12,731 nucleotides of DNA from Rhodoferax sp. (lineage in GTDB: Bacteria; Pseudomonadota; Gammaproteobacteria; Burkholderiales; Burkholderiaceae). The notes beneath the pieces were generated by a model that was not told the DNA's origin, did not search any database, and saw nothing but the letters and a program-made list of their open reading frames with translations. The stretch lies in the NCBI GenBank assembly GCA_028292075.1, contig JAQGNA010000085.1, forward strand, positions 1 through 12,731, in the 5' to 3' direction. Position 1 is the first letter of the stretch. Each line of letters starts with the position of its first letter. A program made the position numbers and the translations under genes. This document shows positions 1 to 7,595 of this stretch, piece after piece.

Positions 1-949
1 ACACCAGCCCGCTCGCACCGCTGAAATCCCGCTGCCACAGCGCATGGCCCGGGTCGTCCGGCAGGGCAGGGTAGAACACCCGCGCCACTTGCGGATGCTG
101 CTGCAGATACTGCGCGACCTGGGTGGCATGGCGCTGGTGCTGCGCCAGCCGCACGGGCAGGGTGCGCAGGCCGCGCAGTGCCAAGTAGGCGTCGTCGGCG
201 CCGATGCTCAGGCCCAGCGCCTCGTGTGTGGTGGCGACTTGGGCCGCCAGGGCGGCGCTGTCTACCACCACCACGCCCTGCATCACGTCGGAATGGCCGG
301 CGATGTACTTGGTCGCCGCCTGCACTGAGATGTGCGCGCCCAGCGCAAGCGGTCGGTAGAACCAGCCGCCGCTCCAGGTGTTGTCGGCCACCACGGTGAC
401 GCCGCGCGCGCGGGCGATGGCGGCGAGCTTCGGCAGGTCGAGCACCTCGTACAGCAGCGAGCTCGGCGACTCGAGGTACAGCAGGCGGGTGTTGGGCCGG
501 ATCAGCGTGGCCAGGTCGTCGTGGCCGGGCGAGAAGTATTCGAGCGTGATGCCCAGCCGCTGAAGCAGCGTCTGGTCGACACGCCGCACCGGCGAGTAGA
601 CGCTGTCGGCCACCAGCGCATGGTCGCCGGGCGACAGCAGCGACAGCAGCACCAGCGTGATGGCCGCCAGGCCGGACGGCGCCAGGAAGGTACGGTAGCC
701 GCCTTCGAGCGTGGTCACGGCGTCTTCGAGCGCGCGGTGCGTGTCCAGGCCGTGGCGGCCGTAGGAGGCAACCCGTTCACCGGCGGCGCGGCGATGGTGA
801 TGGTCGGCATGCGCGGCGGTGTCGGCGAAGCGGACGGTGCTGGTGCGCACCACCGGCACGTTGACCGGGCCGGCGCCGTCGCGCAACGCCGGTGCGCCGG
901 CGCGCAGCAGCCTGGTGGCGGCGCCCGCCGTCGCAGGTACGCCGCTCAT
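1..949 (-). CDS. metC: MetC-type cystathionine beta-lyase / C-S lyase (3' end cut by window)
   Basis: PLP-dependent Cys/Met-metabolism enzyme, cytoplasmic. The family cleaves cystathionine, and often cystine or S-substituted cysteines, to a thiol, pyruvate and ammonia. 316 residues are visible; about 75-80 C-terminal residues lie beyond the left edge, judging from the usual length near 390-400. Visible marks are the YGR motif (Y63-R65) followed by ALEDAVTTLEGG, the LVADSVYSPVR segment (112-122), the ESPSS block (160-164), the PLP-binding aspartate in VVADNTW (D189), and the Schiff-base lysine in TKYIAGHSD (K214). The ATG at 949 overlaps the TGA of the upstream dioxygenase gene as ATGA, and GAGGTG sits 5 bp upstream (955-960), so translation is probably coupled. 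The N-terminus is odd, with a His-rich stretch (HADHHH, 47-52). Pairing with a thiol dioxygenase suggests a catabolic beta-lyase rather than a biosynthetic one. Cystathionine gamma-lyase/synthase is less likely given the SVYSPVR and ESPSS motifs. Confidence 0.9.
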   Translation of the reverse strand, partial: MSGVPATAGAATRLLRAGAPALRDGAGPVNVPVVRTSTVRFADTAAHADHHHRRAAGERVASYGRHGLDTHRALEDAVTTLEGGYRTFLAPSGLAAITLVLLSLLSPGDHALVADSVYSPVRRVDQTLLQRLGITLEYFSPGHDDLATLIRPNTRLLYLESPSSLLYEVLDLPKLAAIARARGVTVVADNTWSGGWFYRPLALGAHISVQAATKYIAGHSDVMQGVVVVDSAALAAQVATTHEALGLSIGADDAYLALRGLRTLPVRLAQHQRHATQVAQYLQQHPQVARVFYPALPDDPGHALWQRDFSGASGLV

Positions 950-1575
950 GCCAGCACCTCGCTCGGCTTCATCTGCGTGGCGTTGTAGTTCACGACCTTG
1001 CCGGTGTCCGGCTCGATGCCGATGCGGCCCGACAGCGTCTCGAGCGGCCGGCCGTAAAGGTGGAAGTGCAGCGTCGGCTGCTCGCCCACCACGTGGATGC
1101 TGTGGATGTCTTCTGGCAGGAACGCGATCGACGTTCCGGGCTGCACCGTGAGCTCGCGGGCCAGGGCCAGCTGCGCCACGGCGGGGTCGCTGCCGTTGTC
1201 GGTGCGGCGGTAGACGCGGTTCTCCTCCTGGCCCTCAATGGCCACGATCACGGCCCAGGTGGTGTGGTTGTGCGGAATGGTGGTCTTGCCGGGGTTGATG
1301 GAGTTCAGGTAGAGCGCCAGGCCCTCGTCTCCGTCGTCGGCGTTGAGGCGGTAGCGCGTGGAGGCGCCCACGCCGAGGCTCGTGGCGGGTGGCGGAAAGT
1401 TTGCCCGGGTGAACAGCGCCTTGCGGGTGGCCAGCTGTTCGAGTCGGCGGGTGATGACTTCAAGTGTGGTGCGGTCCACCGGATGGGTGGCGAGCACCGA
1501 GCGGATGTCGGCCAGTGTGTCGGCAATGGCCGACTGGCGTTCGGTGGCGAGCGCGGTTGTGGGGGTCTGGGTCAT
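946..1575 (-). CDS. Cysteine dioxygenase-family thiol dioxygenase (cupin fold)
   Basis: 209 residues, the usual size for the family. These non-heme iron enzymes add O2 to a small thiol to give a sulfinate, for example cysteine to cysteine sulfinate. The sequence shows IPHNHTTW (H102 and H104, two iron ligands) and LPEDIHSIH, where H158 is the likely third ligand, followed by TLHFHLYG. That last block aligns with the Ser-His-Tyr triad of cysteine dioxygenase as H170-H172-Y174, so the serine appears replaced by histidine. R74 in STRYRL may match the carboxylate-binding arginine of cysteine dioxygenase. Five residues after H104 is V109, so the Cys of the mammalian Cys-Tyr cross-link is absent. 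The start is well supported: GAGGAG lies 5 bp upstream (1581-1586). It follows the ABC ATPase by 39 bp and overlaps the lyase gene by 4 bp. 3-Mercaptopropionate or mercaptosuccinate dioxygenase activity is possible; the thiol cannot be named from sequence. Confidence 0.88.
   Translation of the reverse strand: MTQTPTTALATERQSAIADTLADIRSVLATHPVDRTTLEVITRRLEQLATRKALFTRANFPPPATSLGVGASTRYRLNADDGDEGLALYLNSINPGKTTIPHNHTTWAVIVAIEGQEENRVYRRTDNGSDPAVAQLALARELTVQPGTSIAFLPEDIHSIHVVGEQPTLHFHLYGRPLETLSGRIGIEPDTGKVVNYNATQMKPSEVLA
955..960 (-). promoter_or_regulatory. Shine-Dalgarno of the metC-like gene
   Basis: GAGGTG on the minus strand lies 5 bases before the ATG at 949, inside the last codons of the dioxygenase gene. 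It supports the ATGA start and translational coupling. Confidence 0.6.
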
Positions 1576-1614
1576 GGAAACTCCTCGTCGTTAATGGATG
1601 GGGGCCGGGTCGGT

Positions 1615-2517
1615 TCAAAGCGCGAACCGGGCGCTGCGAAAGTCCACCGGCGGCTCGGGCAGCAGCACGGGCGACGGCCGGTTGCGTGCACCCTCGCCGA
1701 GCGCCCGGTGCAGGAAGGCGCGGGTGCGCTTGCTGGCCGGGTCGCCGAAGAGGCGCGCGGCCGGGCCATGCTCGACGATCAGGCCGGCCTCGGTGAAGTA
1801 CACCTCGTCGCTGATCTCCTCGGCGAAGCGCATCTCGTGGGTGACGAGCACGCAAGTCAGGCCGTCGTTCACCAGGTCGCGGATCACGGTCAGCACCTCG
1901 CCCACGGTCTCGGGGTCGAGCGCGGAAGTCACCTCGTCGAACAGCATCAGCTCGGGCCGCATGGCCAGCGCGCGGGCAATGGCCACGCGCTGCTGCTGCC
2001 CGCCCGAGAGTTCGCCGGGGTAGGCATTCTGCTTGTGGCCCAGGCGCACCTTGTCGAGCAACACGCGCGCCTCGCGTTCTGCCTCGGCGCGGGCTCGGCC
2101 GGCCACGCGGGTGGGCGCGATCACCAGGTTCTCCAACACGGTGAGGTGCGGGAACAGGTTGTATTGCTGGAACACGAATCCCACGCGTTTGCGCAGCGCG
2201 ATGAGCTCGGCCTCGGTGCGCAGCGCATCCACCTGGGTATCGCCCACGCGGATGCTGCCGCGCTGTGGCCGCAACAGGCCGGTGATGCAACGCAGGATGG
2301 TCGACTTGCCCGAACCCGAGGGCCCGATGATCGACACGGCCTGGCCGCGCCGCACTTCGACGTCGATGCCTTTCAGCACGGCGTTGGCGCCGAAGGCGAG
2401 GTGGACGTCGTGCAGGGCGACGAGGGGCGGCTCCTTCTTCAGGGCGAGGGAGGCGAGAAAGGCGTCGGATGCGGTCATGGCGAGGTGCGGTGTGGTGCGG
2501 TTCGTTTGGGCGTTCAC
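1615..2517 (-). CDS. Polar amino acid ABC transporter ATPase (GlnQ/HisP type)
   Basis: Nucleotide-binding subunit that powers uptake through the two permeases encoded just upstream. Walker A is GPSGSGKST (65-73), the Q-loop is in FVFQQYN (Q117 or Q118), the signature is LSGGQQQR (170-177), Walker B is MLFDEVTSALD with catalytic E195, and the H-loop histidine is H227. DEVTSALD is typical of the polar amino acid class. I place the start at GTG 2517, giving 300 aa. It forms GTGA with the permease stop and has GGAG 8 bp upstream. The internal ATG at 2478 (287 aa) has no visible Shine-Dalgarno. Beyond the usual end near the RALG motif there is a tail of about 27 residues, Pro/Arg-rich (274-300), not expected in compact GlnQ proteins. 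The N-terminal 30 residues are also longer than usual, which leaves some doubt about the start. Confidence 0.93.
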   Translation of the reverse strand: MNAQTNRTTPHLAMTASDAFLASLALKKEPPLVALHDVHLAFGANAVLKGIDVEVRRGQAVSIIGPSGSGKSTILRCITGLLRPQRGSIRVGDTQVDALRTEAELIALRKRVGFVFQQYNLFPHLTVLENLVIAPTRVAGRARAEAEREARVLLDKVRLGHKQNAYPGELSGGQQQRVAIARALAMRPELMLFDEVTSALDPETVGEVLTVIRDLVNDGLTCVLVTHEMRFAEEISDEVYFTEAGLIVEHGPAARLFGDPASKRTRAFLHRALGEGARNRPSPVLLPEPPVDFRSARFAL

Positions 2518-3320
2518 AGCCGGCGCTCCAGCGCGCGGGTGGCGCGGGCGATGGGATAGCAGTAGGCGAAGAACAGCGTCAGCAGCGTGAAGTACACGAG
2601 GATGGTGAAGTCGGTACGGGCCACCGTGTTGCTGGCGATCTGCGCCGTGTCGACCACGTCGTGCACGCCCACCAGCGAGGCCAGCGAGGTGCTCATGGTG
2701 ATGCTCGCGTACAGGTTCATCCACGGCGGCAACATGCGGCGCAGGCATTGCGGCAGCACGATCAACCGGAAGATCTCGCTGCGGCGGAAGGCCAGCGACT
2801 GCGCGGCCTCCCATTGCGCGCTGGGGATCGACTGGATGGCACCGCGGAAAATCTCGGCCACGTTGGCGCTGGCCGGCAGGGCCAGGCCCAGCACCACCTT
2901 GATCCAGTCGGGGAACGGGAAGGTCCACGACACCAGGTGCAGCTCGAACGGGAACACGTAGGTGGTGAAGTAGATCAGCACCAGCACCGGCGCGTTGCGA
3001 AACGCCTGCACGTACCAGCGCGTGGCGGTGCGGAGGGCCTTCGAAGGCGACAGCGACACTGCGCCGACGAGCAACCCCACCAACGTGCCGATGGCCATGG
3101 CCAGCACGCTGATCTCGACGTTCACCAGCAGGCCGCGCAGCAGCACCGGCAGCCATTTCCAAAGGTGCGTGATGACGGCCGGCGTGCTGCCGGTGGCGGT
3201 CCAGAAGGCGACGACGGCGGCCACGCCGAGGGCGGTCAACACCCACGGACTTCGCCATGCGCTGGCTGCCGCAGACGGCGCCACGCCGGTGCCGGGGTTC
3301 AGGGTGATTTCACTGGCCAT
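2514..3320 (-). CDS. Polar amino acid ABC transporter permease (second subunit)
   Basis: Inner-membrane subunit of the His/Glu/Gln/Arg permease family, 268 aa. Hydrophobic segments are visible at about 27-42, 70-90, 111-125, 141-151 and 239-256. RNAPVLVLI (108-116) matches the family block RNTP-x-L-x-Q-L. The ATPase-contacting EAA loop runs about 155-190, with EAAQSLAF and the following IVLP. The glycine normal in EAA-x-x-x-G is alanine here (A177). The N-terminus is extended by about 25 residues before the first membrane segment. The ATG at 3320 overlaps the upstream permease by 11 bp and has GGAGG about 10 bp upstream. The TGA overlaps the GTG of the ATPase gene. It probably forms a heterodimer with the permease at 3310-4056. 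No substrate can be read from the permease. Confidence 0.93.
   Translation of the reverse strand: MASEITLNPGTGVAPSAAASAWRSPWVLTALGVAAVVAFWTATGSTPAVITHLWKWLPVLLRGLLVNVEISVLAMAIGTLVGLLVGAVSLSPSKALRTATRWYVQAFRNAPVLVLIYFTTYVFPFELHLVSWTFPFPDWIKVVLGLALPASANVAEIFRGAIQSIPSAQWEAAQSLAFRRSEIFRLIVLPQCLRRMLPPWMNLYASITMSTSLASLVGVHDVVDTAQIASNTVARTDFTILVYFTLLTLFFAYCYPIARATRALERRL
2526..2529 (-). promoter_or_regulatory. Shine-Dalgarno deciding the GTG start of the ATPase
   Basis: GGAG on the minus strand, 8 bases before GTG 2517 and inside the end of the permease gene. It favours the GTG over the downstream ATG at 2478, which lacks such a site. Confidence 0.5.
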
Positions 3321-4056
3321 AACCGGGCATCCTCCAGCGGGCTTCGAGCCAGCGGCCCGCCAGGCTCACGAGCCAGGTCAAGAGGCCGAAGTACAGCAGG
3401 ATCAAGAGCAGCAACTCCAGCACGTTGTCGCGCTGCGTCCAGATCATGATCGACTCGTAGGTCACGTCGCCCACGGCGATGGCCGAGGCGACGGCCGTCA
3501 TCTTCACCAGGTCGATCAGGTTGTTGACCAGCGACGGCAACGCAAAGCGCACGGCCAGCGGCAGCTCCACCCGCGCCAGCAGTTGCCGCTGCGAGAAGCC
3601 GAGCGAACGCGCCGCCTCCAGCGTGATGCGCGGCACCGCTTCGATGCCGGCGCGCAGGGCCTCGGCATGGAACACGCCCTTGTGCAGCGACACGACGATC
3701 ACCACCCAGACGAAGGGCGTGAGCGGGTTGGCGCCGCCGAGCGGACGCAGTTGTTGCGTGATCAGCATGTTGAGCACGAGGAAGGCGCAGTACAGCTGCA
3801 CCAGCGTCGGCGTGTTGCGCGTCACCTCCACGAAGGCGCGGGCCGGCTTGGCCAGCCAGGGACGGCCCGAGGTCAACGCGGCGGCGATGGCCACGCCCGC
3901 CAGCAGGCTGCCGGGAATGGTCATCAGGCACAGCTCGAGCGTCACGCCGAGGCCGTGCACGAAAGCCTGGCGCTCGGTGGGGTCGAGCGCGAAGGCGTAG
4001 TTGAGCCCGAGCGGCTTCAGCGCGGCCACCAGGCCCGAAAGGATGCCGTCGCTCAT
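3310..4056 (-). CDS. Polar amino acid ABC transporter permease (first subunit)
   Basis: 248-aa inner-membrane subunit of the HisM/GlnP family. RNTPTLVQL (80-88) is the diagnostic block. The EAA loop is complete: AEALRAGIEAVP followed by EAARSLGFS (147-155) with the invariant glycine G153, and then ELPLA. Hydrophobic segments lie at about 43-60, 85-99, 114-124 and 213-233. The ATG at 4056 is preceded by GGAG 8 bp upstream (4065-4068). It begins 31 bp after the aminotransferase stop and overlaps the second permease by 11 bp. With the second permease, the ATPase and the two binding proteins encoded further upstream it makes a full importer. Confidence 0.94.
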   Translation of the reverse strand: MSDGILSGLVAALKPLGLNYAFALDPTERQAFVHGLGVTLELCLMTIPGSLLAGVAIAAALTSGRPWLAKPARAFVEVTRNTPTLVQLYCAFLVLNMLITQQLRPLGGANPLTPFVWVVIVVSLHKGVFHAEALRAGIEAVPRITLEAARSLGFSQRQLLARVELPLAVRFALPSLVNNLIDLVKMTAVASAIAVGDVTYESIMIWTQRDNVLELLLLILLYFGLLTWLVSLAGRWLEARWRMPGYGQ

Positions 4057-4087
4057 CCAGTGGCCTCCAGGCTGTGCATTGCGGCGC

Positions 4088-5332
4088 TCATGCCGCCACG
4101 GCTTCGGGCTGTGGCAGCTTCAGGGCGCCGATGGCCCGGGCGATGCGCTGTACCGCGTCTGCCAGCACGGCGTCGCTTGCGGCAATGGAAATGCGGAAAT
4201 AGGGCGCCAGGCCATAGGCCCCGCCGTCCACCACGGCCACGCCCTCGGCGTCGAGCAGCCAATCGACCACGTCGCTGTCGGAGGTGATGGCGCGGCCGTC
4301 GGGCCGAATGCGGCCGATGAGGTCGCCGCAGTTCACGTAGGCGAAGAAGGCGCCTTGCGGCGCAAGCAGCGAGATGCCGGGGATGCGGTTCAGGGCGGTG
4401 CTGACCAGGGCGGCGCGGCGCGCATAGGCCGCGCGCGACTCGGTGACGAAGTTCTGGTCCGAGGATGCCAGTGCGGACGCCAGCGCCGCCTGTCCGATCG
4501 AATTGGGCGCGCTCGACACCTGCGACTGCACCACCACCATGGCGTCGATCAACGCTTGAGGACCTGCGCCCCAGCCGATGCGCCAACCGGTCATGGCATA
4601 GGTCTTCGAAGCCCCATTGACCAGCAGCGTGCGCTCGCGCAGGTCGGGTGCCATCTGCAGCAGGTGCACCGGCGCTTCGGCGGTGAACCAGATGTGCTCG
4701 TAGATCTCGTCCCACAGCACCAGCACGCGCGGATGGCGGCGCAGCACTTCGGCCAGGGCCGCCAGCTCGGCGCCCGTGTAGACGGCGCCGCTGGGGTTGC
4801 CCGGCGAGTTGAGGATCAGCCAGCGGGTGTGCGGCGTGATGGCGTTTTCCAGCGCCTCTGGCGTGAGCTTGAAGGCGGTGGCCTCGTCCACCGGCACGAT
4901 CACCGGCGTGCCGTCGTTGATGGCCACGATGTCGGGGAACGACGGCCAGTACGGCGCGGGCAACACCACCTCGTCGCCGGCGTCGAGCGTGGCGGCCAGC
5001 GCGTTGTAGATGATCTGCTTGGCGCCGTTGGAAACGATGATCTGCGCCGGCGCATGGTCCAGCGCGTTCTCGCGCCGGTACTTGGCGCTGATGGCGCGGC
5101 GCAGTTCGGGCGTGCCGGCCGTCGGCGTGTACTTGGTCTCGCCACGGGCCAGTGCGGCGATGGCGGCCTGCTTGATGGCCGGCGGCGTGTCGAAGTCGGG
5201 CTCGCCGGCGGTGAGCACCAGCACGTCGCGGCCTTGCGCAATGAGCGCCGCAGCGCGTGCACTCGCGGCGGCGTTGGCGGAGAGCTTGACGCGCTGCACG
5301 CGTCGGGAGAGGGCAAAGGGAGATGGGGTCAT
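4088..5332 (-). CDS. Class I PLP aminotransferase, aspartate aminotransferase-like
   Basis: 414 aa, cytoplasmic, fold type I. Visible marks are AGEPDFDTP (42-50), SNGAKQ (101-106) for the PLP phosphate, the APYWPSFPD segment (126-134), NSPGNPSG (175-182), DEIYEH (208-213) with the PLP-binding aspartate D208 and tyrosine Y211, and the Schiff-base lysine in GASKTYAMTGWRIG (K243). The C-terminal YFRISIA holds the expected carboxylate-binding arginine. This is the prokaryotic aspartate aminotransferase subgroup, which usually takes dicarboxylic amino acids and could use cysteine sulfinate, an aspartate analogue. I chose ATG 5332 because family members begin shortly before the RVQRVKLSA motif. In-frame ATGs further upstream (to 5476) run into a hairpin-rich intergenic repeat and look non-coding. 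No strong Shine-Dalgarno is visible. The gene is 31 bp upstream of the permease genes and probably in their operon. Aromatic or branched-chain substrates are not excluded. Confidence 0.92.
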   Translation of the reverse strand: MTPSPFALSRRVQRVKLSANAAASARAAALIAQGRDVLVLTAGEPDFDTPPAIKQAAIAALARGETKYTPTAGTPELRRAISAKYRRENALDHAPAQIIVSNGAKQIIYNALAATLDAGDEVVLPAPYWPSFPDIVAINDGTPVIVPVDEATAFKLTPEALENAITPHTRWLILNSPGNPSGAVYTGAELAALAEVLRRHPRVLVLWDEIYEHIWFTAEAPVHLLQMAPDLRERTLLVNGASKTYAMTGWRIGWGAGPQALIDAMVVVQSQVSSAPNSIGQAALASALASSDQNFVTESRAAYARRAALVSTALNRIPGISLLAPQGAFFAYVNCGDLIGRIRPDGRAITSDSDVVDWLLDAEGVAVVDGGAYGLAPYFRISIAASDAVLADAVQRIARAIGALKLPQPEAVAA

Positions 5333-5409
5333 GGCATCGCTTTTGAGATGGACAGCAGGGCGCTGGTTGTGGGTTGCAGCGGTGCGAGGTTGCACGATCG
5401 ATGCGAGAA

Positions 5410-5501
5410 ACATAGCGGAACCGGCTCCGCCGGGCCGCAGGTGTTGCCCCCTGCGAGGGGGTGGGCGAAGCAACACGAAGTGCGCGAAGACTGGCGGTGT
5501 T
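5410..5501. repeat. Intergenic hairpin element between dehydrogenase and aminotransferase genes
   Basis: The 169-bp gap 5333-5501 holds two clear inverted repeats. One is GCGGA/TCCGC (5415-5419 with 5426-5430, 6-base loop). The other is CCCCC/GGGGG (5447-5451 with 5457-5461, loop TGCGA). Next to them is a GCGAAG-rich stretch (5465-5489). The arrangement resembles short interspersed intergenic elements that I recall as common in Comamonadaceae genomes, but I could not check copy number. There is no T-run after the stems in the minus direction, so an efficient intrinsic terminator is not supported. mRNA processing or partial attenuation between the two genes is possible. The rest of the gap, 5333-5409, shows no feature I recognise. 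Confidence 0.55.
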
Positions 5502-6917
5502 TCATGTCGCCAATACCTTGCCCGGGTTGAGCAAACCGAGCGGGTCGAGCGCCTGCTTCAGGCGGCGCATCAGGTCCAGCTCGACCTCGCTCTTGTAGCG
5601 CGGCAACACGTCGCGCTTGAGCTGGCCGATACCGTGCTCCGCGCTGATCGAGCCGCCGTGGGCATGCACGCTGTCGTGCACCGTTTCGTGGACCGCGTCT
5701 TCCTGCGCGAACAGGGCGTCGATGGATTGCCCTGGCGCATGCGACACGTTGTAGTGCAGGTTGCCGTCGCCGAGGTGGCCGAATGCCACCGGCCGCACGC
5801 CGGGGAAGCGCGCTTCCAGCGCCTCGGCCGTGGCTTTCAGGAAGGCCGGAATGCGCGAGATCGGCACCGACACATCGTGCTTGATGTTGCGGCCGTCGCG
5901 CCGCTGCGCTTCGCCCAGCGCCTCGTGCCGCAGGCGCCACAGGCCCTGGCTTTGCTGCAGGCTTTCGGCGATGGTGGCGTCGGTCACCAGGCCGTCTTCG
6001 AACGACTGCCCGACCACGGCCTCGAAGCGCTCGCGCGCATGGGCCTCGCCTTCGGTGTCGGAGAGTTCGATCAGTGCGTACCAGGGCGCAGCCAGCGATT
6101 CCAGCGGAATCTTCTGTTCCGGGAGGTGCGTGGCGATCAGCTTGAGCACTGTGTCCGACAGCAGCTCGAAGGCCGTCAGCCCGGCGCCGAAGCCGGCCCG
6201 CGCCCGCGACAGGAAGGCCACCGCGTCGCCGATGCACGGAAACGCCAGCAGCGCCGTGTGCTGCGCCGCGGGCAGCGGAAACAGCTTGAGCGTGGCCGCG
6301 GTGATGATGCCCAGCGTGCCCTCGCTGCCGATGTAGAGGTCGCGCAGCGCGTAGCCGGTGTTGTCCTTGCGCAGGCCGCGCAGGCCATGCCAGACCCGGC
6401 CTTCGGCGGTGACCACCTCGAGCCCGAGCGTCAGCTCCCGCATATTGCCGTAGCGCAGCACCTGCGTGCCGCCGGCGTTGGTGCCCAGGTTGCCGCCGAT
6501 GGTGCAGCTGCCCTCGGAGCCCAGGCTCAGCGGGAACAGCCGGCCGGCGTCGAGCGCGGCCTTCTGCACGTTGGCCAGCACGGCGCCGGCTTCCACGGTG
6601 ATGGTGTCGTTGTCGGTATCGACCGCGCGCACCTGGTCGAGCCGGCCCAGGGACAGCAGCACGGCCTGGCCGGTGGCGTCCGGCGTGGCCGCGCCCATGA
6701 GGCCGGTGTTGCCGCCCTGGGGCACCAGCGGCGTGCGGTGTTCGAAGCACAGGCGCACCACCCGGGCCACTTCGTCGGTGTTGGCGGGCCGCACCACGGC
6801 CAGCGCGCGGCCGGTGAGGCGGCGGTGATGGTCGGTCAAAAAGACGGCGGCGTCTGTGCCGGTGAGCACGTGGGCCGGGCCGACGGTGTCGCGCAGGAGG
6901 TCAACGAAGAGTGACAT
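5502..6917 (-). CDS. FAD-linked D-2-hydroxyacid dehydrogenase (D-2-hydroxyglutarate/D-lactate dehydrogenase, GlcD-like)
   Basis: 471-aa cytoplasmic flavoenzyme with a PCMH-type FAD domain, then a FAD-oxidase C-terminal domain. FAD contacts are PLVPQGGNTG (63-72), GSEGSCTIGGNLGTNAGG (133-150) and DLYIGSEGTLGIIT (193-206). The C-terminal half has FGHLGDGNLHYN with H381 and H388, and SAEHGIGQ with E427-H428, matching the metal-binding region that positions a D-2-hydroxyacid. The reaction would be oxidation of a D-2-hydroxyacid to the 2-ketoacid with electrons passed to a quinone or another acceptor. The start MSLFVDLL at ATG 6917 fits the family. An upstream in-frame ATG (7031) would add 38 poorly conserved residues. 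No clear Shine-Dalgarno is visible. Upstream is the repeat array; downstream, after 169 bp, is the aminotransferase, which could act on the ketoacid produced. D-2-hydroxyglutarate, D-lactate and 3-mercaptolactate are all possible substrates. Confidence 0.9.
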   Translation of the reverse strand: MSLFVDLLRDTVGPAHVLTGTDAAVFLTDHHRRLTGRALAVVRPANTDEVARVVRLCFEHRTPLVPQGGNTGLMGAATPDATGQAVLLSLGRLDQVRAVDTDNDTITVEAGAVLANVQKAALDAGRLFPLSLGSEGSCTIGGNLGTNAGGTQVLRYGNMRELTLGLEVVTAEGRVWHGLRGLRKDNTGYALRDLYIGSEGTLGIITAATLKLFPLPAAQHTALLAFPCIGDAVAFLSRARAGFGAGLTAFELLSDTVLKLIATHLPEQKIPLESLAAPWYALIELSDTEGEAHARERFEAVVGQSFEDGLVTDATIAESLQQSQGLWRLRHEALGEAQRRDGRNIKHDVSVPISRIPAFLKATAEALEARFPGVRPVAFGHLGDGNLHYNVSHAPGQSIDALFAQEDAVHETVHDSVHAHGGSISAEHGIGQLKRDVLPRYKSEVELDLMRRLKQALDPLGLLNPGKVLAT

Positions 6918-7059
6918 GGGATGGTGGCCGTCGTGGAGCGCCGTGGCGGGCGCTAGCGGCTTTTGGCGTGAGGGTGGACCGCTCAACGAGTGGGAACGCT
7001 GCGCCAACGGTCTTGCCTGCGGGCTGAGCAATGGCCATTACGGGATGGATGGAAAGGCA
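6918..7059. other. Unique leader DNA between dehydrogenase start and repeat array
   Basis: 142 bp without a gene. It holds the perfect 10-bp palindrome AATGGCCATT (7030-7039) but no convincing -35/-10 pair or strong Shine-Dalgarno for the dehydrogenase gene. An internal promoter here is possible but not shown. Confidence 0.4.
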
Positions 7060-7175
7060 CTTCGACAAGCTCAGTGCGAACGGAGATTGGCCCCATTTCG
7101 ACCGGCTCCGTGCGTACGGTGTGAGATGCGCCGCCAGAACTGCCCCAAGCACCGTTCGTGCTGAGCCTGTCGAAG
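7060..7175. repeat. Repeat module 1: two forward units plus inverted unit
   Basis: Forward units at 7060-7083 and 7096-7119 are joined by linker AGATTGGCCCCA. A 32-bp unique block and the inverted unit 7152-7175 follow. The second unit is the closing variant with GTGCGTACGG. Confidence 0.85.
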
Positions 7176-7197
7176 CATTGGCGCCGGGGGGCGAGCA

Positions 7198-7349
7198 CTT
7201 CGACAAGCTCAGTACGAACGGAGATTGGGCCGACTGCGACAAGCCCAGCGCGTAAGGAGATTGGCCCCACTTCGACGAGCTCAGTGCGTACGGTGTGAGG
7301 TGCGCCGCCAGAACTGCCCCAAGCACCGTTCGTGCAGAGCCTGACGAAG
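7198..7349. repeat. Repeat module 2: three forward units plus inverted unit
   Basis: Forward units are 7198-7221, 7234-7257 (variant CTGCGACAAGCCCAGCGCG) and 7270-7293 (closing variant). The inverted unit is 7326-7349. The 174-bp segment starting at 7111 recurs from 7285, so modules 1-2 and 2-3 share a recent tandem duplication. Confidence 0.85.
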
Positions 7350-7371
7350 CATTGGCGCCGGGGGGCGAGCA

Positions 7372-7595
7372 CTTTGACAGGCTCAGCACGAAAGGAGATT
7401 GGGCCGACTGCGACAAGCCCAGCGCGTAAGGAGATTGGGCCGACTTCGACAAGCTCAGTACGAACGGAGATTGGGTCGACTGCGACAAGCTCAGCACGCA
7501 CAGTGATGGGACCCACTTCGACTAGCTCCGTGCGTACGGTGTGCGGTGCGCTGCTGGAACTATCCCAAGCTCCGTTCGTGCTGAGCCTGTCGAAG
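7372..7595. repeat. Repeat module 3: five forward units plus inverted unit
   Basis: Forward units start at 7372, 7408, 7444, 7480 and 7516, and the inverted unit is 7572-7595. The unit types alternate, and a further copy of the 72-bp two-unit block explains five units instead of three. A degenerate forward unit follows at 7618-7641, where the array ends. Confidence 0.85.

Noticed and set aside
892..2559. Long plus-strand frame of 555 codons, and similar ones at 2995-4287, 4001-5530, 5010-6914 and 9480-10544
   Set aside because: They lie opposite genes with clear family motifs on the minus strand. Their products are rich in His, Arg, Gln and Gly without domains, as expected of antisense frames in GC-rich DNA.
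1615..3258. Single minus-strand frame that could be read as a permease-ATPase fusion
   Set aside because: Upstream of the GTG at 2517 the frame is a shadow of the permease gene in another phase. The permease has its own complete frame ending in a GTGA overlap.
5333..5476. N-terminal extension of the aminotransferase to ATG 5476
   Set aside because: The extra 48 codons cover the hairpin element and have no counterpart in the family; the protein fits from ATG 5332.
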